Position numbers and translations under genes: made by a program. Under the pieces are notes generated by a model. That model did no database searches. It was not told the origin of the DNA and saw nothing but the letters and a program-made list of their open reading frames with translations. This document shows positions 35,485-43,588 of a DNA stretch of 64,000 bases, one piece after another. Numbering within the stretch: the stretch's first letter is position 1; every line of letters begins with the position of its first letter. The DNA is from Pseudomonadota bacterium (GTDB lineage Bacteria > Pseudomonadota > Gammaproteobacteria > Burkholderiales > Burkholderiaceae_B), in contig JAEXOO010000028.1 in NCBI GenBank assembly GCA_023439305.1, forward strand, positions 124,001-188,000, written 5' to 3'.

Positions 35485-35513
35485 TTAAAGATATATATTA
35501 AATAGATCTTTAA
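35485..35513. promoter_or_regulatory. NsrR-type operator upstream of hmp
   Basis: TTAAAGAT (35485-35492) and ATCTTTAA (35506-35513) are perfect inverted arms. The inner 23 bp begins AAGAT and ends ATCTT with an A/T-rich centre, the architecture of the NsrR consensus. It lies 15 bases before the hmp start on the minus strand, overlapping the expected promoter. Confidence 0.75.
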
Positions 35514-35539
35514 TAGTAGACTGAAGCCTGCTTGTTGCT

Positions 35540-35612
35540 CCCGGATTCCCAGATAAAAAATCCGGGAATTACAGCTGCCCGGCACGGTCCACCCTATCGG
35601 ACCGAGCCGGGC
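35540..35612 (-). terminator. Two hairpins between the nicX operon and hmp
   Basis: Just after the nicX stop, GCCCGGC-A-CGGTCC and GGACCG-A-GCCGGGC (35577-35612) form a 13-bp stem with one A/A mismatch. A second stem (35540-35547 with 35559-35566) follows. The minus strand has a T run inside the second hairpin but no classic U tail. It probably ends the catabolic transcript before hmp. Confidence 0.6.
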
Positions 35613-35618
35613 AACGCA

Positions 35619-36641
35619 TCAGCCGGGCAGCCGCCCTTCGTCAACCACCACGACGTCCCCCATGGTCACGGTACAATCGAGCATCGGGATATCCAGATGG
35701 CATTCGGTTTCACGTTGGCCGCCCCCCTCGACATTAGGCCCCGTCGAGAACATGAAGCAGCCGGGGAACGAGCGCGCATCCATTCCGTTTGTTTGACGTT
35801 TGTCATACATGCCAAGCGCCGTCCAATGCGCCCGGCTGTGCAGGCCCCATCCCAGATGGGAGACAGCATAGGCCTCTGGATCCTTGAACGAACCCATGTA
35901 ATCTTTCAGGTATCGGGCATCGAAACCACCCTGTATGTCCTGGATATAGCCATCCCGGATATCAAGATGGATAGGCGTGCGCAAGTAATACTTGAATGGC
36001 AGGATGACATCACCGGCATTGAGCACCACTGTGCCATTAGCCGATCCTTCATTGGGCCAGGCACCGATGAAAGCGCTTGGGCAATGATCCCAGCGCCCTT
36101 TCTGTTCCGCAAACCCATACTGCGCCAGGTAGTCCAGCTCGCCAAACGTGGCGATCAAGTCGGTTCCCGCCTTCGAGCGGACATGCATGCGCCGTGTCTG
36201 GCGAAACAGCTCCAGCGCCTGGCACACCGCCACCTTGTCCTCCTGACGCGGCGCAAGGCGTATAAAGGTTTCAGGGCCTTCCTTCACCAGCACAATGCGG
36301 CTGCCCGCATCCAGAATGGCTTTTTGCTCGCCTCCCCGATACATGCCCATCAAATCCACAATAAAAGGCGTGTTCTTCAATGCCTCTATCACGACCTGAT
36401 TGGCGGCCAGCGCCGTGGGAGCGTATGCAGCTGTACTGTCTCCGCCCATTTTCGGACCCGGCGCGTCCCCAAGTTCCAGCACATAGAAAACCTGATCACG
36501 TGCCGCTAACACCAGCCTGACCGCCTCCAGATGGGCTGGGTCAGTGATTTCGCCCACCAGGATTGCTACAGTCTCGTGCGTCTGCAGCTCACTCAGATCC
36601 AGCAGATTTCCCCAGGCGGCCAATAATGCCTTAGACACCAT
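35619..36641 (-). CDS. nicX: 2,5-dihydroxypyridine 5,6-dioxygenase (NicX family)
   Basis: Extradiol-like Fe(II) enzyme opening 2,5-dihydroxypyridine to N-formylmaleamate, in the family related to M29 aminopeptidases. The 340-residue length matches NicX. Conserved features are FGELDYLAQYG, LNAGDVILPFKYYLRTPIH, and the metal-binding LGWGLHSRAHWTALGMYD followed by ETECHLDIPMLDCTVTMG, with several His and Glu residues. It is the last gene of a minus-strand operon with the deformylase-like and amidase genes immediately upstream. Confidence 0.88.
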   Translation of the reverse strand: MVSKALLAAWGNLLDLSELQTHETVAILVGEITDPAHLEAVRLVLAARDQVFYVLELGDAPGPKMGGDSTAAYAPTALAANQVVIEALKNTPFIVDLMGMYRGGEQKAILDAGSRIVLVKEGPETFIRLAPRQEDKVAVCQALELFRQTRRMHVRSKAGTDLIATFGELDYLAQYGFAEQKGRWDHCPSAFIGAWPNEGSANGTVVLNAGDVILPFKYYLRTPIHLDIRDGYIQDIQGGFDARYLKDYMGSFKDPEAYAVSHLGWGLHSRAHWTALGMYDKRQTNGMDARSFPGCFMFSTGPNVEGGGQRETECHLDIPMLDCTVTMGDVVVVDEGRLPG

Positions 36642-36652
36642 CTTTACTCTCC

Positions 36653-37522
36653 TTAATGTGTATGACCCAAAATAGCCCTGGTCACCTCGGAGTCCGGCTC
36701 CGATAGGGCTTCTCTCAGGGAGAAATGGTCATGTCCGCGAGGAAGCATCACCATCGGGCCGCTGCCTGGCTGTGACCAGGCACGCGCCAGCGTTTCGGCC
36801 TGCCGCGCGTACTCGTCCCCTTCTTCCGCGCCGGTCATCAGCACCATGGAGCCTTGGTGCACTCGCTTGAGCTTTACCGGACTGAACAGCGACACATCGC
36901 TCTCGCTCAAACCCAATGTGTCATTCAGGAAGCAGTGCTGAATGGGTTCCAGATCAAAAATGCCACTCAGCGCGCAAACATGGGTAAGGTCCTGTCGGGC
37001 GTCACTCGAAGCAAAAGCTGTTGCGGCCATCATGGCGGCCAGATGCCCGCCGGCAGAATGCCCCGATACCGAGACTTGTTCAGGATCAATATCCAACTCT
37101 GCACTGTGCTTAAACAAGTATTGAATCGCCCGCCTGCACTGCCCCACCAAGGTTTCCATCGACACCGCAGGCATCAGGCTGTAATTCACGACGGCCAGAT
37201 TAACCTTGTGCGGCAAGACACCCAGCGCGACATAGGAAAAATCGTTCTTGTGCAGCATGCGCCAATAGCCGCCATGGAAAAAAACATGCAAAGGCCCGCC
37301 GGGATTAGGCCGGAACAGATCCAGAACCTCGTCTGGCCCTGAACCATAGGCCAGATCCTGCAAAAGGCTGCGACGATACTCGCGGCAGGCCTGCTGATTG
37401 AGCACAGACAAGCGCTGCAAATACGCAGGAAAATCAAAACCCGGGTGCTTGCGCACATTGTCATACTCGGCATCCAGGGCGGACCGATCGTACTGCCGGT
37501 AGACAAGATCAGAGGCCGGCAT
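36653..37522 (-). CDS. Alpha/beta-hydrolase, likely N-formylmaleamate deformylase
   Basis: The 289-residue hydrolase resembles kynurenine formamidase: HGGYW oxyanion motif (near residue 80) and nucleophile elbow SGHSAGGH (near 150), with a late His in PRGHDHFSL. Sitting between the amidase and nicX, it fits the step from N-formylmaleamate to maleamate plus formate. It is not of the classical Pseudomonas NicD type, so the symbol is withheld. ATG 37522 is chosen because AGGAG lies just upstream and the preceding frame has no family similarity; the start overlaps the amidase gene by 14 bases. Confidence 0.72.
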   Translation of the reverse strand: MPASDLVYRQYDRSALDAEYDNVRKHPGFDFPAYLQRLSVLNQQACREYRRSLLQDLAYGSGPDEVLDLFRPNPGGPLHVFFHGGYWRMLHKNDFSYVALGVLPHKVNLAVVNYSLMPAVSMETLVGQCRRAIQYLFKHSAELDIDPEQVSVSGHSAGGHLAAMMAATAFASSDARQDLTHVCALSGIFDLEPIQHCFLNDTLGLSESDVSLFSPVKLKRVHQGSMVLMTGAEEGDEYARQAETLARAWSQPGSGPMVMLPRGHDHFSLREALSEPDSEVTRAILGHTH

Positions 37523-38219
37523 AGGCCGTCTCCTGCGCCTGTCGCTGATCAAAATGGCGCACGATCTCGTCCGTATCCAGGACATCGGCGTACTTGCTTG
37601 CCATGTCGAATAGATTGACAGCATGCGTGGACGCCAGCCGGTCATAGACCGCATCCTGCGCTACGATGACTTTATAGTTGTACGAGCTGGCATCCACCAC
37701 CGTGCCGCGCACGCAGCCACTGGTCGTGGCTCCGGTAATGACCAGCGTGTCCACACGCTGGGCAATCAGGTAACTGTTCAGGCTTGTGCCGAAAAAGGCG
37801 CTGGGGTGATATTTGGGGATGCAAATATCACCCTCCACGGGCTCGGCCCCCGGAGCGAACTGATAACCCGCGGGCGGAACCTGCATCACGGCCGGCACCT
37901 TGGCGCCGAATTGACCGGCATCGTAATGCCGCTTGGGGGCCACATGCGGAAAGAATACGGGCAAGCCCCTGTCCCGAAAACACTGCAGCAAGCGGGAGAC
38001 ATTGGGCAGCGCTGCCCAGCCGTATTCGCCGCAACTGGTAGGGTACTCCTTGATGGCCTCTCTCACCGGCAGCGGGCTGGAGCCTACCGTGCGCCGCTGT
38101 ACGTCAATCACCAGTAATGCGGCGCGTTCCCCAAACCCAGTGGGACTGCCAAAGCCCGTTGCTTCATACAGTTTCTGTTCTTCGAGCGGAATCAGGCCGT
38201 CCCAAATGTTCTGTTTCAT
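37509..38219 (-). CDS. nicF: Maleamate amidohydrolase (NicF-like, isochorismatase superfamily)
   Basis: Cysteine hydrolase of the isochorismatase fold converting maleamate to maleate and ammonia. The triad elements are the Asp of ALLVIDVQRRTVGS (near residue 30), a Lys in IPKYHPSAFFGT, and the nucleophilic Cys of GATTSGCVRGTVVDA (near 170). At 236 residues it is slightly longer than average. ATG 38219 is preferred over GTG 38231 because a GGTGG stretch is better spaced. It lies directly after the monooxygenase gene. Confidence 0.82.
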   Translation of the reverse strand: MKQNIWDGLIPLEEQKLYEATGFGSPTGFGERAALLVIDVQRRTVGSSPLPVREAIKEYPTSCGEYGWAALPNVSRLLQCFRDRGLPVFFPHVAPKRHYDAGQFGAKVPAVMQVPPAGYQFAPGAEPVEGDICIPKYHPSAFFGTSLNSYLIAQRVDTLVITGATTSGCVRGTVVDASSYNYKVIVAQDAVYDRLASTHAVNLFDMASKYADVLDTDEIVRHFDQRQAQETAYAGL

Positions 38220-38234
38220 GGCGTCCACCACCTA

Positions 38235-39467
38235 TCAAGCACTGTGAATGACGGACGAAGCCGGCTGGCCTTCAGCCCCTTGCGTCAGCGCGTTGTACTG
38301 CAGAATCCAGTCGTAGCGCTCCCGCACCCGGGCAGGACTCCAGGTTTCCTGAATATAGGCCCGAGCCGTGTCCGGATTGCTCAACGAAGGATGATGGAAC
38401 ACCGGGAGCATATCCATAGAAGCACGCGCTACCTGGTAGCCGCGCTCACGGCGCAACTGGTCGTAGCGCTGCAAGGCCTCGGCCGGGTCGTCATGACTCG
38501 CCAGCAAGCTGACCAGCACGCCGCTATCCTCGAACGCCATATTCACGCCCTGACCCAGATAGGGAACCATGGAGTGACTGGCATCTCCCATCAAGGCCGC
38601 CCGCCCCTGCACCCAGCTGGGCAGCTCGTCCCGTACAAACAGGCCCCACTTATAGAGCACGTCGGCGCCCGAGAACATGTCTACAACCTCGGGGTGCCAG
38701 CCATCAAAATCGCTCAGCAGCTCCTGCAGAGCCCCGGGTTCCGACCAGGACTCCTGCTCCCAGCGCGAACTGTCGACCTGGCCAGAGAAACTGACGAACT
38801 CTTCATTGTTGTGATGCACCGGATAGCAGGTGATATGCGCCGTCGGCCCGATCCAGGTGGTAGCGACAGGCTTGCGATGGCATTCGGACAGACGGCTCAT
38901 GGGAACAAGCCCGCGCCAGGCGAGTGCATCCGTGAACCGTTGCCCTACTTCTCCGAACAGAGCTCTTCGGACCCTGGAATGCACACCATCAGCACCAATG
39001 ACCACATCGGCCCGAACAGAAGGCTTGCCGTCAAAATGCACCTCAACGCCATCCTCGGAGACATCCACTCCGGCACACTTGTAGCCCAGCTTGATCTGAC
39101 CCGGCCGGATTTTCTCGAATGCCTCTACCATGATGCGCAACAGCTCGTACCGAAGCACCATGTACAGGCGATGCTCGCCGCTGTTGGCGGCGCCCTGGTT
39201 GTAAATCGACCAGGATTCGCCCGTGTTCCACAATCGCACGACCCGGTCCTGCGGTGGCAGATCAATAGCCCGCAGCGCGGCGCCCAGGCCCAGATCCTCC
39301 AGCACGCGCGCACCGTTCATTGAAATCCACAAGCCGGCGCCCAGCTCACGATGCTCGCCCGCCTGCTCATACAGCGTCACATCCATGCCACGACGCGCCA
39401 GTCCCAAGGCGCAGGCCATGCCACCCATTCCTGCGCCGACCACGGCGACGTTCAACTTCGTACTCAT
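38235..39467 (-). CDS. FAD-dependent monooxygenase, NicC/HpaM type
   Basis: Group A flavoprotein hydroxylase of 410 residues. It has the FAD motif VAVVGAGMGGMACALGLARR, the NAD(P)H-site DG motif (VIGADGVHSRVRRALFG), and the second FAD motif ALMGDASHSMVPYLGQGVNM. Just before the amidase, deformylase-like and NicX genes it is best placed to make 2,5-dihydroxypyridine by decarboxylative hydroxylation of a hydroxypyridine carboxylate. 6-Hydroxynicotinate (NicC reaction) and 5-hydroxypicolinate (HpaM reaction, described in Alcaligenes) are both possible; the sequence alone does not decide. Confidence 0.78.
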   Translation of the reverse strand: MSTKLNVAVVGAGMGGMACALGLARRGMDVTLYEQAGEHRELGAGLWISMNGARVLEDLGLGAALRAIDLPPQDRVVRLWNTGESWSIYNQGAANSGEHRLYMVLRYELLRIMVEAFEKIRPGQIKLGYKCAGVDVSEDGVEVHFDGKPSVRADVVIGADGVHSRVRRALFGEVGQRFTDALAWRGLVPMSRLSECHRKPVATTWIGPTAHITCYPVHHNNEEFVSFSGQVDSSRWEQESWSEPGALQELLSDFDGWHPEVVDMFSGADVLYKWGLFVRDELPSWVQGRAALMGDASHSMVPYLGQGVNMAFEDSGVLVSLLASHDDPAEALQRYDQLRRERGYQVARASMDMLPVFHHPSLSNPDTARAYIQETWSPARVRERYDWILQYNALTQGAEGQPASSVIHSA

Positions 39468-39480
39468 AGCTATAGTCTCC

Positions 39481-39981
39481 TCAAACTACGGATTCGTGCG
39501 GGCCTTGCGCTTGCTGCTGACCCACTTCATAAATGGCTTCAAGAATCTTTTGATACCCCGTGCAACGGCACAGGCTGCCATGCAGAAAATGCTTGATTTG
39601 CTCATGGTCAGGCGCGGCAATCCGCTTGAGCAGTGTCAACGCTGTCATCAGTATTCCCGGCGTGCAGTACCCGCACTGCAAAGCCCCGTGACGGGCAAAA
39701 GCACGCTGCAAAGCCTGGGCCACTGGTTCCTGCCCCAGCCCCTCGACCGTCAATACATCGCCACCCTGTACGTCGGCCGCCAGCGTGCAGCAGCTGGAGC
39801 GCAGCCTGCCATTTACTACCACCGCACACGCGCCACAGACTTGCACATCGCAAGAGCGCTTGGTACCCGTCAAGGCGGCCTGAGTGCGCAAGACATCCAC
39901 CAGCAAAGCACGATCCTCCAGCTCGAACTGGCGAGGTTCGCCGTTCAGCATGAACTGCACACTTGTCTTTTCTTCATTCAT
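39481..39981 (-). CDS. Molybdenum hydroxylase small subunit, two 2Fe-2S clusters
   Basis: Electron-transfer subunit of a xanthine dehydrogenase-family enzyme. The N-terminal plant-type cluster is marked by SCDVQVCGACAVVVNG plus a later Cys, and the C-terminal helical cluster by CGYCTPGILM and CRCTGYQKI. At 166 residues it is of normal length. ATG 39981 is taken because AGGAG is spaced 9 bases before it; the longer GTG start at 39990 is too close. It overlaps the FAD-subunit gene by 4 bases and likely completes a three-subunit nicotinate-type dehydrogenase. Confidence 0.92.
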   Translation of the reverse strand: MNEEKTSVQFMLNGEPRQFELEDRALLVDVLRTQAALTGTKRSCDVQVCGACAVVVNGRLRSSCCTLAADVQGGDVLTVEGLGQEPVAQALQRAFARHGALQCGYCTPGILMTALTLLKRIAAPDHEQIKHFLHGSLCRCTGYQKILEAIYEVGQQQAQGPHESVV

Positions 39982-40829
39982 TGCCAACACTCCTTGATGG
40001 CCCGCCCGGCCAGAACCGCCGACAGATGCTTGCGGTACTCCCCGGTGCCATAGTTGCCATCGGGCACATCCAAGGGCTCCAGATCCTGGATCGCAGCCTC
40101 ATACATGTCTTGCTCTTGCGGCCGGGACGCCCCTCCCAGCAGCTCGCACAGCGCTCCCAAGCGTTCAGGGCGTCCGGTGAGCGAGCCCGCCCAGACCTCC
40201 CACTGCACCGAGCCATCGTGCTGCTCAAAGCAAGCGGCCGCCACGCCAGCGGCGGGACGATGCAAGTGGACGAATTTTTGATACCAGGCCCGAAAGGGCC
40301 GCGCCGGAAGGGGAATACAGATCGCCTGGAGCATCTCTCCCTCTTCAAGATCGGCGGCATAGTCGCCCAGCAGAAAGTCCGCAACGGGCAGCTCCCGCTC
40401 GGTGCCCTGCGCGGCAAGCCGCACTGAGGCACCCAGCGCGGCCAGCATGGCCGGTGGGTCCGCATGAGGTTCGCCAAAGCACAGATTTCCCGCCAATGTT
40501 CCTGTTTCACGCACGCGTATATTGGCGATATGGTCGCTCAGCCGCGCATATCCCGGCAGCAAGCGCTGGACCAGAACCGAATCGGCCAACTGCTGGTGGG
40601 TGACCAGCGCACCAATCTCCAAGCGACCGTCTTTCTGCGCAATATCGCCAAGCCCGTCGATGCCCTTCAGATTGATCAGATGCTCATAGGCAATGACCCG
40701 CTCTTTCAAGGCAATCATGGCTTCTGTTCCGCCAGCGTAGTACATGCACTCATCGGGCCATTGCTCAAACAAGTCGAAGGCCTCGCCCTGGGAAGCGGGG
40801 TGGTGATACTGAAAAGGTCTAGGTCTCAT
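39978..40829 (-). CDS. Molybdenum hydroxylase FAD-binding medium subunit
   Basis: The 283-residue protein has the CoxM-type FAD-binding domain: YYAGGTEAMIALKERV near residue 30, then NIRVRETGTLAGNLCFGEPHAD near 110, followed by the CO-dehydrogenase flavoprotein C-terminal domain. It starts within the CoxG-like gene (11-base overlap) and overlaps the small-subunit gene. It passes electrons from the Fe-S clusters to the acceptor. Confidence 0.9.
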   Translation of the reverse strand: MRPRPFQYHHPASQGEAFDLFEQWPDECMYYAGGTEAMIALKERVIAYEHLINLKGIDGLGDIAQKDGRLEIGALVTHQQLADSVLVQRLLPGYARLSDHIANIRVRETGTLAGNLCFGEPHADPPAMLAALGASVRLAAQGTERELPVADFLLGDYAADLEEGEMLQAICIPLPARPFRAWYQKFVHLHRPAAGVAAACFEQHDGSVQWEVWAGSLTGRPERLGALCELLGGASRPQEQDMYEAAIQDLEPLDVPDGNYGTGEYRKHLSAVLAGRAIKECWQ

Positions 40830-41283
40830 TGATTCCCTCCAGCGCCGACTTCAGGTTGGCCTCGAACTCGGAAAAAATCTCGTTACAACGCTTTTTGACG
40901 ACCGGAAAGCCCAACGTGGCCAATTTGCCTGAGATCTGAATCTCGGCATCAATCTGCAGTGAGCTGCCTTCGCCTGGCTCGCCGTCAGCGATCACCAGCA
41001 GTAAATCGACCAATGCCTGGGTGCCCGTTTTCTTGTCCTTGCCATTGGCCTTGACCGCCACCCGCTCATTCTCGACGTACTCCACCACAGTGACTTCGGA
41101 GGGCATGTTGAACTTGAAAGGGCCAAGCTTTTGCCGAATGACGGCAGAATAGTGCTCACGAAATGCGTGCTCCTGCACCTCTTCGCACCCTGGGATCATG
41201 GCCGCCACCCGCTCCACGTCGAACAGAATGCTCCACAGCTCCTGTCGGGACGCCGCAATGCTTGTCTCAGTTTTAAAGTTCAC
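40819..41283 (-). CDS. CoxG-like SRPBCC-fold protein
   Basis: The 154-residue protein matches the carbon monoxide dehydrogenase subunit G family: SREELWSILFDVERVAAMIPGCE-like start, LGPFKFNMPSEVTVVE, and a C-terminal helix with FEANLKSALEG. CoxG proteins bind quinone or anchor molybdenum dehydrogenases to the membrane. The gene overlaps the large-subunit gene (11 bases) and the FAD-subunit gene, so it is part of the enzyme module rather than a chance neighbour. Confidence 0.85.
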   Translation of the reverse strand: MNFKTETSIAASRQELWSILFDVERVAAMIPGCEEVQEHAFREHYSAVIRQKLGPFKFNMPSEVTVVEYVENERVAVKANGKDKKTGTQALVDLLLVIADGEPGEGSSLQIDAEIQISGKLATLGFPVVKKRCNEIFSEFEANLKSALEGINET

Positions 41284-43546
41284 CGCTCTGCTCCTTTTTT
41301 GCTTTCAGTGCTCTCCACACCCGCTCCGGTGTAAGAGGAAGATCTTTGAGGCGGATGCCGTAGGACTGGTGCAGCGCATTAGCTACCGCGGGCGCCAAGG
41401 GCAGAATGGAGCCCTCTCCCATGCCACGGGCTCCAAACGGTCCCGGTCCATCTTCGCTTTCTAGAAAATGGGTATGCATGTCCGGCACCTGGTCCATAGT
41501 GGGAATCCGGTAATCGAACATCGTCCCATTGGTCACCAGGCCATCCTCGTAGATGTACTGCTCCATCAAGGTGTGGCCCAGCGCCTGTACAGCAGCGCCT
41601 TCATCCTGCCCCTGAGCGCCCTTCGGGTTGAGCACTTTGCCCACATCCGCTGAAATCGCCAGGGAGTCCACCCGAATCTCCCCTGTATCCTGGTCAAGCT
41701 GGATATTGCACACGCCGGCAGCGGTTTCCCAAAACAGCGGCGCCTGTTTCAAGCGTCCTTCCCGCTCTTGTGGCGTGACGCGGCCTATCGCTGCAAATTC
41801 ACCCGCTTCCATGCCGTAGAAAGCCCGCAGCAGCTCCTTGAAACTGTATTCGCGGCCCTGCAATCGCACGCCGCCTGGAATCAGGGCCAGATCGCCGAAC
41901 TCCCGCTCAACGGCTTGGGCAGCCTGCTTGACCTGATCAATAATCTGTTCGCAGGCCAGCTCTATGGCCAGGCCGATGATGACTGTCGAACGGCTCGCCC
42001 CCGTGCCCCAGTCGTAAGGGGCCATCGCGGTATCCGGCTCCAGCACATGGACACGCTCAATGGGCTGATTCAGCAACCGGGCTGCAATCAGGCGTTGTAC
42101 TCCCCTGGCCCCCTGCCCGATTTCTGTCGTAGTAGCCGCTATCGTGATCGAGCCGTCGGCCTGCAGGCGCACCGTGGCCGCCCCCACGGGCATAATCCCC
42201 GGGTCTGTCGCCGCCAGCGCCACGCCTCGGGCCCCGACCTTAGGGAACTGCTCCGACATGGCCAGAGCCTGCGTCAGCTCCTGCCCGACATCGACATCAA
42301 TGGGGCGCAGATCCTGCTTCGTCGCCACGCCTTTGGCTGCCAGGTTGCGGCGTCGCATATCCACCGGACTGATGCCCAGGTCATGGGCCATGATGTCCAT
42401 CTGCGATTCGCACGCCCAAACCCCTTGCGGCCCCCCAATAGAGCGGAACGAAGCCGCTGGCACCGTGTTGGTATAGACGGCGCTGGCACGCAACCGTAGA
42501 TTGGGCGTGACATACGGCCCAATCGCCCGTATGGCCGCCTTGGTGGCGATCGCCGGCCCGGTATCCGCATACGCACCGACATTGGCCAATACCGAAATAT
42601 CGCGCGCGATGATGCGTCCTTCGCGATCCACCCCTGTACGCACGGTAATCGCAGTGCTGACCCGGCGGCAGGTCAGCATGGATTCAGCTGCCGTCAGCTG
42701 CAATTTGACAGGCCGGCCCACTTTGCGCGACATCGCAACGACTAAAGGGTCCAGTTTGACGGACGCCTTGCCGCCGAACCCTCCACCGACATAGGGGATA
42801 TGCACCCGGACACGGGCCAGCTCAATGCCGAACAGTTCGGCACAGACTCGCTGGATCGAACTGGGCGTCTGCCCGCAACTCCAGATCTCGATATCCTGCT
42901 CCGTGCAGGATGCGATGACGCAATGAGGCTCCAAGGCGTAATGAAAAATGCCGGGAAAGCGGAAGGTATCTTCGTAGTAACGATAAGCAGACTCAAATGC
43001 TTCATCCACCTGGCCCTGCTCATAGCTGTACTGGTGACAGATGTTTGTTCCTTCCCGGGGATTGGCCCCCCCTCGGAAGTAATAGTCGTTCAATGGACGG
43101 AACTGCTCATGAACCAGCAGAGCGTCTTCAAGCAAGGCGGCCTCAGGCTCCACGACATAAGGCAGAACCTCGTACTCGACACTCAACAGCTCCAAGGCGT
43201 CATCAGCCGTCGCCTCATCGGCGGCAATGACCGCCGCCACAGGCTCCCCCGCATAGCGCGCCACATCAATGGCAATAATGGGCCGGTCCCTGAAATACAG
43301 CCCCCAATGGCGTTCGCGCACAAAGCCCTCTTGCAGCAAATCCTGGCCAGTCAGCACACCTAATACACCTGGCAAGGCCAGCGCCTGCTCGGCATCAATG
43401 CTCAAGATGCGAGCATGCGGATGCGGACTGCGCAGCACCTTGGCATATGCCATGCCAGGCACGACCAAATCGGTGATGAACTTGGCCTGACCCGTCAGTT
43501 TTTCCGCATAGTCGGGTCGGATTTCGTCAGAGGCAGAAATAGTCAT
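41273..43546 (-). CDS. Molybdenum hydroxylase large subunit (aldehyde oxidase/xanthine dehydrogenase family)
   Basis: Catalytic molybdopterin subunit, 757 residues. Family motifs are GQAKFITDLVVPGMAYAKVL, YVGGGFGGKASVKLDP, FRSIGGPQG, and the C-terminal GARGMGEGS with the catalytic Glu. With the Fe-S and FAD subunits encoded downstream it should hydroxylate an N-heterocyclic ring using water as oxygen source; nicotinate to 6-hydroxynicotinate is the most likely reaction from context. This is unlike the two-component NicAB with cytochrome domains of Pseudomonas. Confidence 0.9.
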   Translation of the reverse strand: MTISASDEIRPDYAEKLTGQAKFITDLVVPGMAYAKVLRSPHPHARILSIDAEQALALPGVLGVLTGQDLLQEGFVRERHWGLYFRDRPIIAIDVARYAGEPVAAVIAADEATADDALELLSVEYEVLPYVVEPEAALLEDALLVHEQFRPLNDYYFRGGANPREGTNICHQYSYEQGQVDEAFESAYRYYEDTFRFPGIFHYALEPHCVIASCTEQDIEIWSCGQTPSSIQRVCAELFGIELARVRVHIPYVGGGFGGKASVKLDPLVVAMSRKVGRPVKLQLTAAESMLTCRRVSTAITVRTGVDREGRIIARDISVLANVGAYADTGPAIATKAAIRAIGPYVTPNLRLRASAVYTNTVPAASFRSIGGPQGVWACESQMDIMAHDLGISPVDMRRRNLAAKGVATKQDLRPIDVDVGQELTQALAMSEQFPKVGARGVALAATDPGIMPVGAATVRLQADGSITIAATTTEIGQGARGVQRLIAARLLNQPIERVHVLEPDTAMAPYDWGTGASRSTVIIGLAIELACEQIIDQVKQAAQAVEREFGDLALIPGGVRLQGREYSFKELLRAFYGMEAGEFAAIGRVTPQEREGRLKQAPLFWETAAGVCNIQLDQDTGEIRVDSLAISADVGKVLNPKGAQGQDEGAAVQALGHTLMEQYIYEDGLVTNGTMFDYRIPTMDQVPDMHTHFLESEDGPGPFGARGMGEGSILPLAPAVANALHQSYGIRLKDLPLTPERVWRALKAKKEQSGEL

Positions 43547-43588
43547 AACGTACGCTCGGAAATAAGAAAGAAATAGCGGGCCCGGACA

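Noticed and set aside
38244..40427. Plus-strand frames opposite the pyridine operon
   Set aside because: No domain or ribosome-binding site; the minus strand carries overlapping, recognisable enzyme genes throughout.
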